Assembly: GCA_003576535.1 (NCBI GenBank)
Contig: QXCQ01000122.1
Coordinates: forward strand, 1-49,393
Reading direction: 5' to 3'
Length of the DNA stretch: 49,393 bases
From: Nakamurella silvestris
GTDB taxonomy: Bacteria; Actinomycetota; Actinomycetes; Mycobacteriales; Nakamurellaceae
Shown: in pieces, positions 1 to 8,719 of the stretch
Layout of the letters: the number at the start of each line of letters is the position of its first letter
Position numbering within the stretch: the first letter of the stretch is position 1
Translations under genes and position numbers: made by a program
The notes under the pieces: model-generated
Told to the model about the DNA's origin: nothing
Seen by the model: the letters and a program-made list of their open reading frames with translations, nothing else
Database searches by the model: none

Positions 1-3000
1 TCTTCGCCACACCCGAACCACCGGCATTATCCGTCGCGGTCAACGTCAACACCGCCGGGTCAGCGGCACTGACCGCGGCCGTGGTGGTCGGCGCAACAGT
101 ATCGGCCGGCGCGGCCGGAACGACCTTGAAGTAGTCGACCTTCGCCGTCGCCGTGGTGGTGGCGTTGACGCCGGCAGCGAACACGCCGACCTTGCCGGTC
201 GACGCGACCGGGATGTTGGCGACCGTCTGCGCCAGGGCCGTCCAGGTCGTCCCGTTCGAGGAGTAGTACCCCTTGAACGCATTGTCCTGACGCTCCAGAC
301 GCAGCCACCAGACATCGGTGGTCCCGGCGTTGAACTGCGGCTGCGGCTGGACGAAGGCACCGGCCACATTCGACCGCAGTTCGATCCGGCGACCAGTAGC
401 GCTGTCACGGACCAGATCGAGCTTGACGAAGTTCTGGCCGTCGGCATAGGCGATCAGACCGACCTGCGAGTAGTTGCCGCTGAAGGCGGCTCCGTCGATC
501 TTGGACTCGATCACCCAGTTGTTGCCCGTCGGCTGCTTCTGCAGCAGCATGTTCGGAGCGACATCGACCTCGCCGTTGACGGTATCCAGTTCAAGGAATC
601 CACCGGAGACCCGCAACTTGGTCGGGTCCGACCGCAGGATGCTCCAGCGGCAGGTGTCGACAGCGGTGCCGTCGAACTCGTCGTTCGGAATGTTCGACGA
701 TGCCGTGGCGTCCGGGGTGAGGCGGAAGTAGTCGAAGTCCGCGTTGACCACGGTTCCCACGCTGTTGGAGAAGGCCGTCAGACCGATCTTCGGAGTGCCA
801 CCGATGGCAGCGGTCGTCTTGCGGACGTTCGTCCAGCCGGTGCCCCAGGTCGAACCGGGCTCGACCCAGGTCGTCCCGTCAGCCGAGTAGCTCGGCTTCA
901 GCGTCGTGCCATCGCTGGTCAGACGCAGCCAGACCGTATCCGGGAAGTCGGCGCCGAGGGCCGGCGAGTTCGCTTCCTGGGCAGAGCCGGCGACCTCGTG
1001 GGCGAACTGGATGACCCGCTGGGCCTTGTCCGTAGCGTTTCGTCCTTGGACGACCCACTTGATGTAGTTGTCGTCATCGGTGTAGACGATCAAACCGGCC
1101 TGCTGATACGTGGTGTACGCCTTGACATCCACCTTCGTGGTTGCTTGCCAGGCACCCGACGGCATCGCCTGCAGCACGATGTTCGGGACGTTGCCGCCCG
1201 CACCGTAGATGTCGGTCTTGCTGGTCGGGATCCGCAGCTTGCCGTCGGTGACGACCAAGGTCTGGTCACCGCGGACGACACTCCACCGGGAGTTGTCGAG
1301 GGTGGTGCCGCTGAACTCGTCGGAGAGGTTGCCGAAGCACTCGGTGACCGCAGGATCGACCGTGACGGTGAAGGTCTTGTGGGTCACCGCACCACCGGCA
1401 TCGGTCACGTTCAAGGTGATCGTGTACTTACCGGCGACGGTGTAGGTGTAGCTGCCGTTGGCCGTGTTGACCTTGGCGTTGTCCGTCGTGCCCAGGTCCC
1501 AGGAGTACGACACCGCAGTGCCTTCCGGGTCCGTTGCCGCCGACGCCAGGGCGACGGTGAGCGGGGCGGTGCCGGTGGTCGGGGTGACGCTGGAGGAGGT
1601 GATGGTCGGCCGCTGGTTCACGGTCGCGCCCTTGCCGATGAAGTCGACCCAGTTGACGTTGGCGACCGCTCCGTTCTGACCGTCCTTCTTCGCCACGAAG
1701 TAGATCGTTCCGGTGGTGGTCGGCGGGTTCGTCAGGGTGACCTGCGAGTTGTCGAAGACCTGGTTGCCGGTCGTGACCTTGCCCGGGATGGTCCCCAGCA
1801 GAGTTCCGGTAACCGGGTCGTTCCAACGGACTTCGAAATCCGAACCGGCGGTGCCGGCGGCGCGGATGCCGATCGCGGTGATGTCGGTCAGGTTGACCCG
1901 GTCGTAGGCGAACCAGTCGCCCGGTTCCAGGTTACCCACTGCCGCGGTGCCGCCGGCAGTGTCGGTGGTGTCGGCGATGACGCCGCCTGCGGTGCCGGTG
2001 GAGGTGCTGCCGGCGATGCGGCCGGTCGAGCTGAAGTGCTCGGCCTGCTGACGTTTGGTCTTGAGAACGATGGAGGACGTTCCCGTCAGAGCCGGGACGG
2101 TTCCGTTGCCCTTGTCGGTGTATGAGACCTCGATGATCCAGAACAGGTTGACGTCGCCGCCGTGGCCGCCGTCCTCCAGCGTCTGGATGGTCGCGGTGCA
2201 ACCGGTGGTCTCGTTCATCGGGTGGGCGTGGGAGGACCCGCCGGACACGTGCCCGAGCTGGCTGCTCTCCTTGACGGCGGAGCAGAGGATCTGTCCGCCG
2301 GCGGTGGAGCCGTCCTCGACGTCGGTCACCGACGCGGTGTAGGTCAACTGGTCACCGAACTCGAAGAACTGTCCGTCCTTCGGGCCGGTGATGGTGACGA
2401 CCGGCCGGGCATTGCCCGAGGTGATCTGCACGTTCGAGACACCGGTCTTGCCGTCGCCGTCGGTCACGGTCAGCTGAACGTCCCAGACACCGGCCGCGAA
2501 GCTGTGCGTCGGGTTGGCCTGGGTCGAGGTCTGTCCGTCGCCGAAGTTCCAGGAGTAGGTCAGATCGTCGCCGTCCGGGTCGATGGACCCGGCGGAGGAG
2601 AACTGCACCGCCAGCGGTGCCGCTCCGGCGGTGACGTTGGCCGAGGCCTTGGCGATCGGGGAACGGCTGCCGGCAAGGTAGTCGATCCGGTAGATGCCGG
2701 CGTCGCCGTTGTTCTCCCAGCCCGAGCCCCAGTCGATGATGTACAGCGCACCGTCCGGGCCGAAATGCGAGTCCATCATCTTGATCTCGCGGGTGGCCGG
2801 GGCCGGCAGCTTGTGCTCGTGGAGCTGGGTGGTCTTCAGGACCGAGGTGGCAGCGGTGTTGGTCAGGACCGAGAACAACGTGTTCTTGTTCCATTCGGCC
2901 AGGAGGGCCTTTCCGTCCCAGTAGGCAGGCCACTTCACGTCCGACACCAGGTTCGGGTCGTAGCGGTACATCGGGCCGGCCATCGGGGCGCCGCCGCCGC

Positions 3001-4942
3001 CGATCTCGGGCCAGTCGGTGCCGGCTGCGTAGTGGTAGAAGATGTCGGCCGGGATGGCCGGCGGCAGGGTGGTCAGACCGGTGTTGTGCGGCGAATCATT
3101 GACCGCGCCGGCGGCACATTCGTAGGCGGTGCCGCCCGTGCTGGTGGCGAAGTTCCACCGGTTGTAGGCGGAGTTGTTGCCGGTGCAGAACGGCCAGCCG
3201 TAGTTGCCGGGGGTGTCGACGATGTTCCACTCGACGGTGTTCGCCGGACCGCGGTTGGCGTTCGCACTGTTGGCATCGGGGCCGTAGTCGGCGACGAAGA
3301 CGCTGCCGGTCTTCTGATCGATGTTGATGCGGAACGGGTTCCGGAAGCCCATGCCGTAGATCTCGGCCTTGGTCTTGGTGGTATCGGACGTCGCCGGCGG
3401 GAACAGGTTCCCTGCGGGGACGGTGTAGGTGCCGTCGGCCTGCGGGCGGATACGCAACAGCTTGCCCGAGAGCGAGTTGGTGTTGCCGGAGGTGCGGGAG
3501 GCATCCCACGCGGTGCGGTCCGGGCTGGTCCGGTAGTCGATCGGGGCGTAGCCGTCGGAGGCGAACGGGTTGGTGTTGTCACCCGTGGCCAGATACAGGT
3601 CACCGGTGGTCTTGTTGATGGCCATCGATCCGCCGTGGTGGCAGCACTCGGCCCGCTGGACCGGGACGTCCAGCACGATCTTCTCCGAGCCCGCGACCAG
3701 GGTGTTCGTCGCAGAGACGGTGAACCGGCTCAGTCGATCGACATTCGCGCTGGTCGGGGAGTGGAAGATGTAGATCCAGTTGTTCGTGGCGAAGTTGGGG
3801 TCCAAAGCCATGCCCAGGACGCCGGACTCGTTCCCGGTGAACACGGGAAGTGTTGCCACGACGGAGGTCTGCTTCGTGGTCGGGTTGATCACCTTGACGG
3901 CGCCGGTGCGCTCGATGAAGAACACCCGCTTGTCGGCGGCGATGTCGAGCATCATCGGGTTCGAGACGCCGTCGGCGAGTTTGACGACCTCGTAGTTGGT
4001 CGGGATCGAGGCACCACAATCGGCCGGAACGACACCGGCGGTGGTGGAGATACCGCCCAGGATCATCTGCTTGAACGCAGCATTGGTCCAGTTCGTGGCG
4101 TCGTGACCGAGGGCGTTGTACGCCGAACGGCCGCCGTCGTAGTTCTGGCACCAGGCCATCGGGTGATCGGTGCCCATCGTCGATCCGGTGTAGGACCGGG
4201 AATCGATCGAGACCTGGACGTGGACCTTGTCCCGCGGGTTGGTGGTGAAGTCGTACAGCTCGTCGGTGAAGGACACCGTGTCGGCCAGGCCGGCGGTGGC
4301 CGGGTGGACCTTGTCCTCGATGAACAGCTTCATCGGCTGGATCGCCGGGTGGGACTTGAAGTACGCGCCGACCAACCCGCCGTACCACGCCCAGTTGGTG
4401 TTGGAATCGGACGCGGCATGGATACCGAAGTAACCACCGCCGCCCTTGATGTAGTTCTCGAAGGCGGTCTTCTGCGAGGCGTTCAATGCATCGTTGCCGG
4501 TGGTCGACAGGAAGATGACCGTGGAGTACTGGGCCAGGTTCGCCGCAGTGAACACCGTGGCGTCGTTGCTGACATCGGCGGTGTAGCCGTTGTCCGCGCC
4601 CCAGGCGGTGATCGCCGCGCTACCGGCAGAGATGCCGGCGGAGTGGTTGAAGCCGGTCAGACCGGTCCAGATCAGGATCTTGTAGTTCGCCGCTTCCGAC
4701 TTCTCCTCGACCTCAAGACGGGCACCGGAGGAAAGCGACTGAACCGCAGCGGATTTCGCTGCCACGGCAACCGGGGCAACAGCCGCGCCTGCGGCCGGAG
4801 CTGCCACGATGGAGGCCATCGACAATCCGAGAGCGGTGGCCAGGACGGCTGCCATACCGCGGCGAGGCCGGCTGGAGTTCTTGAGGTGGAACGGGGTGGC
4901 GCTCGCAGCAGCATCCGCCCCGCCCCACCGTTTGCGGGTCAT
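1..4942 (-). CDS. Secreted ThuA / glucose-sorbosone dehydrogenase multidomain protein (3' end beyond window)
   Basis: Open minus-strand frame of 1,647 codons from ATG at 4942 (GGAAG seven bases upstream), running off the left edge. Residues 1-55 form a signal peptide (hydrophobic stretch ending in Ala-rich PAAGA). A ThuA-like domain (about 83-305; KILIWTG, FGIHAASD) is followed by a glucose/sorbosone dehydrogenase beta-propeller (about 316-760; ECCHHGGSMAIN, LATGDN, GFRNPFRIN), PKD (765-840, WNFGDG), an Ig-like segment (845-965), CBM6 (965-1105, PGDWFAYDRVNL), a second PKD (1108-1198), two beta-xylosidase-C-terminal-like concanavalin domains (1200-1410 and 1415-1610, each opening with DEF.G..D..RWS), and the start of an OmpL47-like repeat (LTLTATDNAGGSGVA). 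Family knowledge suggests extracellular oxidation or binding of polysaccharide-derived sugars; the substrate is unknown. Domain calls are strong, exact borders approximate. Confidence 0.93.
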   Translation of the reverse strand, partial: MTRKRWGGADAAASATPFHLKNSSRPRRGMAAVLATALGLSMASIVAAPAAGAAVAPVAVAAKSAAVQSLSSGARLEVEEKSEAANYKILIWTGLTGFNHSAGISAGSAAITAWGADNGYTADVSNDATVFTAANLAQYSTVIFLSTTGNDALNASQKTAFENYIKGGGGYFGIHAASDSNTNWAWYGGLVGAYFKSHPAIQPMKLFIEDKVHPATAGLADTVSFTDELYDFTTNPRDKVHVQVSIDSRSYTGSTMGTDHPMAWCQNYDGGRSAYNALGHDATNWTNAAFKQMILGGISTTAGVVPADCGASIPTNYEVVKLADGVSNPMMLDIAADKRVFFIERTGAVKVINPTTKQTSVVATLPVFTGNESGVLGMALDPNFATNNWIYIFHSPTSANVDRLSRFTVSATNTLVAGSEKIVLDVPVQRAECCHHGGSMAINKTTGDLYLATGDNTNPFASDGYAPIDYRTSPDRTAWDASRTSGNTNSLSGKLLRIRPQADGTYTVPAGNLFPPATSDTTKTKAEIYGMGFRNPFRINIDQKTGSVFVADYGPDANSANANRGPANTVEWNIVDTPGNYGWPFCTGNNSAYNRWNFATSTGGTAYECAAGAVNDSPHNTGLTTLPPAIPADIFYHYAAGTDWPEIGGGGAPMAGPMYRYDPNLVSDVKWPAYWDGKALLAEWNKNTLFSVLTNTAATSVLKTTQLHEHKLPAPATREIKMMDSHFGPDGALYIIDWGSGWENNGDAGIYRIDYLAGSRSPIAKASANVTAGAAPLAVQFSSAGSIDPDGDDLTYSWNFGDGQTSTQANPTHSFAAGVWDVQLTVTDGDGKTGVSNVQITSGNARPVVTITGPKDGQFFEFGDQLTYTASVTDVEDGSTAGGQILCSAVKESSQLGHVSGGSSHAHPMNETTGCTATIQTLEDGGHGGDVNLFWIIEVSYTDKGNGTVPALTGTSSIVLKTKRQQAEHFSSTGRIAGSTSTGTAGGVIADTTDTAGGTAAVGNLEPGDWFAYDRVNLTDITAIGIRAAGTAGSDFEVRWNDPVTGTLLGTIPGKVTTGNQVFDNSQVTLTNPPTTTGTIYFVAKKDGQNGAVANVNWVDFIGKGATVNQRPTITSSSVTPTTGTAPLTVALASAATDPEGTAVSYSWDLGTTDNAKVNTANGSYTYTVAGKYTITLNVTDAGGAVTHKTFTVTVDPAVTECFGNLSDEFSGTTLDNSRWSVVRGDQTLVVTDGKLRIPTSKTDIYGAGGNVPNIVLQAMPSGAWQATTKVDVKAYTTYQQAGLIVYTDDDNYIKWVVQGRNATDKAQRVIQFAHEVAGSAQEANSPALGADFPDTVWLRLTSDGTTLKPSYSADGTTWVEPGSTWGTGWTNVRKTTAAIGGTPKIGLTAFSNSVGTVVNADFDYFRLTPDATASSNIPNDEFDGTAVDTCRWSILRSDPTKLRVSGGFLELDTVNGEVDVAPNMLLQKQPTGNNWVIESKIDGAAFSGNYSQVGLIAYADGQNFVKLDLVRDSATGRRIELRSNVAGAFVQPQPQFNAGTTDVWWLRLERQDNAFKGYYSSNGTTWTALAQTVANIPVASTGKVGVFAAGVNATTTATAKVDYFKVVPAAPADTVAPTTTAAVSAADPAVLTLTATDNAGGSGVAK

Positions 4943-5364
4943 CGCTCACTTCCGGTGACGATGACGAGGGGTGTCCCTGACAACAGCAGGTGACACACGA
5001 GGGTTTCTGGGCATGTTCGGGTTCTTAATGCGCGAGGCATGAACCGTCCTTCCGACGACGTTGTACGAAGAAGAGGTGTCATGGCGCGCGCAGCCGCGCC
5101 GGGGATCCCAGGCACTCGACGGTGAGGCCCGGACTTACATCTACTGATCACAGAGCAGAGTCCGACCGAGCTTCCGGTCGATCTCGTCTTGAACGCTGGT
5201 GAGCTACTTCGTGACCGTCTCCCATCTGTGGCGATCCGTGTGCCTGCAGGTCGGGCACCGTTCTCACCACCAGCGGAGCGGGTGGTGGGCGGTATCAGGC
5301 AAGGCAATGAGGAGGACGAAGGGCGGCTCAGGGTGTTAACGCTCCCTACTTCGTCTGTTGAATG

Positions 5365-5394
5365 ACTAAACTAAAGATCAGAGGCTTCTGTCAA
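5365..5394 (-). promoter_or_regulatory. Candidate promoter of the ThuA/GSDH gene with TTTAGTTTA motif
   Basis: Read on the minus strand, TTGACA (5394-5389) is followed by an 18-base spacer and TTTAGT (5370-5365), putting the transcript start near 5358, about 415 bases before the ATG at 4942. The -10 lies inside TTTAGTTTAG, resembling one half of the XylR-type (ROK family) operator TTAGTTT...AAACTAA. No ROK regulator is in the window, so the regulator is inference. Confidence 0.4.
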
Positions 5395-5792
5395 CAGCCC
5401 ATTCGGGTGATGGCCGGCGTGTGCGGGAATGGGATGCCGAATGAGACCGGTCGCCTCCGTATCCTGCGGAACTCTGAACTCGGCCCGATCAGCACCGACG
5501 GATGGCAGAGGCAGATTTCGTCCAGGACCGGCACCGGTGAAATGGGATCAATCAGAAGATCGAACCGTACGGACCGAGCGGCGGGTCATCGACCCCGTAA
5601 TGGCTTCGGTTCGTCATTCCGGGAGTCCCGCCTGTTCGGCCTGCCCGGGGGCAAGTGGTTCTGCTGTGTTCCCTCACGCGGGAGCGAATTTTCAATCCAA
5701 GCGGTTGTGCGAATCGTTAACATCTGTCAAGATGAGTGCTGATTGTTGACGCACCTTCCCTCCTTGAACCGGTCCGGAATACGCGTGAGTGA

Positions 5793-5978
5793 TCAGCGGC
5801 CGGAGGCACATGCCTCCGGCCGCAATCCACGTTCGGTCCGACGTCGAAGTCGTGTTCGTAGCGCCTGCTGAGATGGCAGTGGACTCGTTCTAGTGTGCTT
5901 GACCTGCGCAAAGGCCCAGCGGGAGTGGCGGGCGTCCAGGACGGCACCCACCAGACCATTACTTTTTGCTGCGATCAT
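5793..5978 (-). CDS. Possible 61-residue small basic protein
   Basis: ATG at 5978 is preceded by AGGTGAGG three bases upstream, the best ribosome binding site in this gap. The 61-residue product starts MIAAKSNGLVGAVLDARHSR, is strongly basic in its C-terminal half (RTRLRRRTER) and ends at a TGA immediately next to the perfect hairpin at 5796-5823, so the last codons are encoded in the left arm. Codon use is not the GC3-rich pattern of neighbouring genes, and no family is recognised. It may be a real small protein, a leader peptide, or chance. Weakly supported. Confidence 0.2.
   Translation of the reverse strand: MIAAKSNGLVGAVLDARHSRWAFAQVKHTRTSPLPSQQALRTRLRRRTERGLRPEACASGR
5796..5823. terminator. 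Perfect 13-bp-arm hairpin
   Basis: Arms GCGGCCGGAGGCA (5796-5808) and TGCCTCCGGCCGC (5811-5823) are exact inverted repeats separated by two bases. There is no U-tract, so it is either a rho-independent-like stop without tail or an RNA processing or protection element for minus-strand transcripts. Confidence 0.5.
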
Positions 5979-6630
5979 TTTCCTCACCTTTCCTGCGAAC
6001 AGCGCACCTGACAAGATCCTTTTCTGGTCCAGGGTCTGACAGGTGACACCCGGTCCTTGCCCGCAGTGCAACGCCCACTGCCTCCGGTGCAACAAGAATG
6101 GCAGCAATTGCAATAGATCCGACCTTTCGTATATTCAATCTGTGCTCGCGGACGAGTGATCGTCAAGGCCGTGGTCGCGTGAGCGATCCGGACTTTTGCA
6201 CTCTTATCCGATTGATGTTTCTTCATGTAGCTGCGCCTGCACCCGGTCGGTTGCCCTGCGGCTGTGTCGGGGCATTTTTTCGCCCGGGTCGTCGCCATTT
6301 CGGCTTGCGCTTTGAATCCTGGCGACGTACACGCAGCGGTGCGATGACTGTCAGTAGCCGCAAGGGCTGACTCCAGGCACGGCACATTAGCCATTCGTTA
6401 AACTAAATCGGAAAAAGCACGAGTGCTGTCGGTGTCACTGATGCGAGTCGGGGGCTGGGACCGGACCGGTGTCCGGGGACTTGTCGGACCTTTGATCCCC
6501 GCTGTCGACACCTCGTTCCAGCGGTCGGGCGGGACCGCGCCACGGCGGGATCGCCTCCCGGACACCCGAGCGCGTTACCTCACCGCACAACGGCCCGATC
6601 AGCCGGCGGGGGAGCGTGCAGGACTGGGGG

Positions 6631-7356
6631 TCAGCGCGTGATGCGTGGGTGTCCGGTTCCGAGCAGTTCGCCCGTGAGACAGAGGTGGTGGGCGACCTGG
6701 ATCAGTTTCCGGTTGAGTTCCCGGGAGATCTGGGCGAGCAGGGCGAAGGCGACCGTGTCGTCGGTGGAGAACCGTTCCATGATGATTCCCTTGGCCTGAC
6801 CGATCACGTCGCGGCTGTTGACCGCCAGGTTGAGATGGTTCTCGCGGTGGACTCCGGCGACGGTGATCGCCGCGTGCGCGGCGAAGATGACGGCCATGTC
6901 CTCGGACTCGTCGTCGAACGGGTCGATGTCGGTGGACACCAAGGACAATGCGCCGACTGTTCGTGTACCCAGCGCAAGTGGGGCGATCAACAGGCCTCGA
7001 GCGCCCATTGCGCCCGCGCGGGCGGCGAATTCCGGCCACCGGTCGTCGGATGTTGCGTCGGGGACGACCAGGAGCGCCGATCCGTCAGCCACGTCCAACG
7101 TGGGGCCCTGGGCAAGATCGTTCTGGGTCTTGACGAACCCGGCCGGGACCTGGCCCGCCTGGGCCACGGTGGTGAGCCGATCACCGTCACGTTCGCTGAT
7201 GATCGCCGCGATCACGCCGGGAACGGCGCGGACGGCACCCTCGGCCACCTCGGTCAGGACCTGCTCCAGGTTGTTCCGGAACCTCGAGGCCATGGCCTCG
7301 ATCGCCTCGGCGAACCCCACGGCTGTCTTCGAACGGGTGTCATCGCTGGACAACAC
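6631..7356 (-). CDS. GAF and ANTAR domain regulator
   Basis: 241 residues from GTG at 7356, chosen because AGGAGG lies four bases upstream; an open frame extends further upstream without a better site. Residues about 20-160 form a GAF sensor domain, and the C-terminal 60 residues form an ANTAR RNA-binding domain (NSRDVIGQAKGIIMERF, then FALLAQISRELNRKL). ANTAR proteins bind paired RNA hairpins and prevent transcription termination; GAF domains sense small molecules or redox state. The gene lies downstream of the ABC importer operon on the same strand, separated by 286 bases that carry two hairpins. Its RNA targets are unknown, but its own leader is a natural candidate. Confidence 0.9.
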   Translation of the reverse strand: MLSSDDTRSKTAVGFAEAIEAMASRFRNNLEQVLTEVAEGAVRAVPGVIAAIISERDGDRLTTVAQAGQVPAGFVKTQNDLAQGPTLDVADGSALLVVPDATSDDRWPEFAARAGAMGARGLLIAPLALGTRTVGALSLVSTDIDPFDDESEDMAVIFAAHAAITVAGVHRENHLNLAVNSRDVIGQAKGIIMERFSTDDTVAFALLAQISRELNRKLIQVAHHLCLTGELLGTGHPRITR

Positions 7357-7480
7357 GTACCTCCTGCAACTTCTGGCGGGCCCCGCGCCGTCAGGCGGCC
7401 ACCGGGCCAGCACGCTCCTTGACGGATGTGAGCCGCCCGGCCGACGCAAAGCCTGGCAGGGCAGCCCACATCAGTCAGCT

Positions 7481-7536
7481 CGACGGCTCTTGTCTGAACC
7501 GTCGTACCTGGGCCGATCACCTGTCCGGACAGGTGA
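7481..7536 (-). promoter_or_regulatory. Two consecutive RNA hairpins upstream of the ANTAR gene
   Basis: In the minus-strand transcript, the first hairpin is the perfect palindrome TCACCTGTCCGGACAGGTGA (7536-7517). Twelve bases later comes a nine-pair stem (7504-7496 with 7489-7481, one U-G pair) closing a six-base loop AGACAA. Paired short hairpins with six-base loops are the known layout of ANTAR target RNAs, which prefer A at loop position 1 and G at position 4. Here position 1 is A but position 4 is C, and the first hairpin has a four-base loop, so the match is partial. The palindrome could instead be a DNA operator or the importer operon terminator. Confidence 0.4.
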
Positions 7537-7642
7537 AGACCATAGATGGTCGATGCCCGTGAGTCCTTGCCGCCAAACCCACCGGGGCCGCGCGTGGGGG
7601 CCGGCCGCGCGGGCCCAGTGGGAAGTTCGTCCGAACAAGTCA

Positions 7643-8719
7643 CTACCTGCTCGACTCCGCCAGTGTCAGCCCGGATTCCGCGTCGAACAGGTGGGCGCGG
7701 TCCAGATCGACTGCGACAGAAAGACGTTCGCCTGGCGTTCCGGTGACGGTGGAGCGCGCCTTGACCCTGAGGATCTCCTTGCCCACCTTGACGTCCACCA
7801 CCGTTCGGTCGCCGAGAGGCTCGAGTCCGTAGAGCTCTCCCGGCAACGTCGCGTCGCCGCGTCGCTCGACCGACACGTCCTCTGCCCGCAGTCCGAGCAG
7901 GAGCGGACGCCCGTTCTCCGCCATGGTCCAGCGGGGCCGAGGAAGGGTCCACCCTTCTGCTCCGACGAGTTGATCTCCTTCGACGCGGCAGGCGAGCAGG
8001 CTCATCCGGGTACTGCCCACGAAACCGGCGACCCACTGGTTGGCCGGTCGCTCGTAGACCTCCGCCGGAGTGCCGACCTGTTGCACCTGACCGTCTTTGA
8101 GGACGGCCACCTGATCGGCCATGGACAGTGCCTCGACCTGGTCGTTGGTCACGTACACGAAGGTGCCACCGAGGCTGCGGTGGATGCGGGTGAGCTCGGT
8201 CCGCATCTCCACACGCAGCTTGAGGTCGAGGTTGGTGAGTGGTTCGTCCATGAGGAACGCGCGTGGGCGGCGGACCAGTGCACGGGCGAGAGCAACACGC
8301 TGCTGCTCGCCGCCCGACATCTGCGCGGGCCGCCGTTTCAGCAGCCGCTCGATGTGCAGCAGTGCGGCCACCTTCTCGACAGCTGCGCCGATCTCGTCGG
8401 AGGAGGCCCGGCGGGCACGCAGCGGCGCAGCGATGTTCTCGTACGCCGTGCGCCGTGGGTAGAGCGCGTAGCTCTGGAAAACCATGGCCAGGTCACGATC
8501 GGCAGGGGTGTCCCCGGTCGCGTCCCGCCCGTCCAGGTGCACCGACCCGGCGTCGAGCTTCTCCAGTCCTGCGATGCACCGCAGCGTCGTCGTTTTCCCC
8601 GCGCCCGACGGCCCGAGCACGACGAAGAAGGACCCGTCGGGCACATCCAGGGTCACCCCGTTCAGGGCCTGTACCGATCCGAAGGACTTGTGCAGACCTT
8701 CCACTGTCACTGTTGCCAT
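7643..8719 (-). CDS. ABC importer ATPase, MalK/UgpC type, with Asn in the H-loop
   Basis: 358 residues. Walker A GPSGAGKT, signature MSGGEQQR, Walker B RAFLMDEP and a C-terminal TOBE-type regulatory domain mark a CUT1 carbohydrate/polyol importer ATPase. The switch region reads VYVTNDQVEAL, so the catalytic-switch histidine normally in VTHDQVEA is Asn (residue 192, codon AAC at 8146-8144). The partner ATPase encoded immediately upstream has the normal His. The ATG overlaps the stop of that partner (TGATG at 8719-8721), indicating translational coupling. It is the last gene of the importer operon. The two ATPases probably form a heterodimer, as in glycerol-type importers with two ATPase genes (inference). 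Confidence 0.9.
   Translation of the reverse strand: MATVTVEGLHKSFGSVQALNGVTLDVPDGSFFVVLGPSGAGKTTTLRCIAGLEKLDAGSVHLDGRDATGDTPADRDLAMVFQSYALYPRRTAYENIAAPLRARRASSDEIGAAVEKVAALLHIERLLKRRPAQMSGGEQQRVALARALVRRPRAFLMDEPLTNLDLKLRVEMRTELTRIHRSLGGTFVYVTNDQVEALSMADQVAVLKDGQVQQVGTPAEVYERPANQWVAGFVGSTRMSLLACRVEGDQLVGAEGWTLPRPRWTMAENGRPLLLGLRAEDVSVERRGDATLPGELYGLEPLGDRTVVDVKVGKEILRVKARSTVTGTPGERLSVAVDLDRAHLFDAESGLTLAESSR

Larger units (their letters stand above)
4943..6630. other. 1.7-kb stretch with little coding signal
   Basis: Lies between the ThuA/GSDH gene and the ANTAR gene. Base composition looks less GC-rich than the flanks, and the open frames present (for example 5362-5742 plus, 5984-6394 minus, 6098-6370 plus) lack good ribosome binding sites, actinobacterial third-position GC bias and recognisable domains. 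It holds the promoter at 5365-5394, a perfect hairpin at 5796-5823, one short ORF with a good ribosome binding site (5793-5978) and a second TTTAGTTTA motif (minus strand, about 6399-6407). It may be a long regulatory region, a degraded insertion or a home for small RNAs. Confidence 0.5.

Noticed and set aside
2162-4993. Open plus-strand frame of 943 codons
   Set aside because: Antisense shadow of the ThuA/GSDH gene; Gly/Val/Arg-rich without any domain, whereas the minus strand shows clear domains throughout.
5362-5742. Plus-strand ORF of 126 codons beginning MTKLKIRG
   Set aside because: No ribosome binding site, no family, poor third-position GC bias, and it overlaps the predicted ThuA-gene promoter.
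5984-6394. Cys-rich minus-strand ORF (CNCCHSCCTGG) considered as a RiPP precursor
   Set aside because: No good ribosome binding site, no maturation enzymes nearby, and the Cys run is short within an otherwise random-looking sequence.
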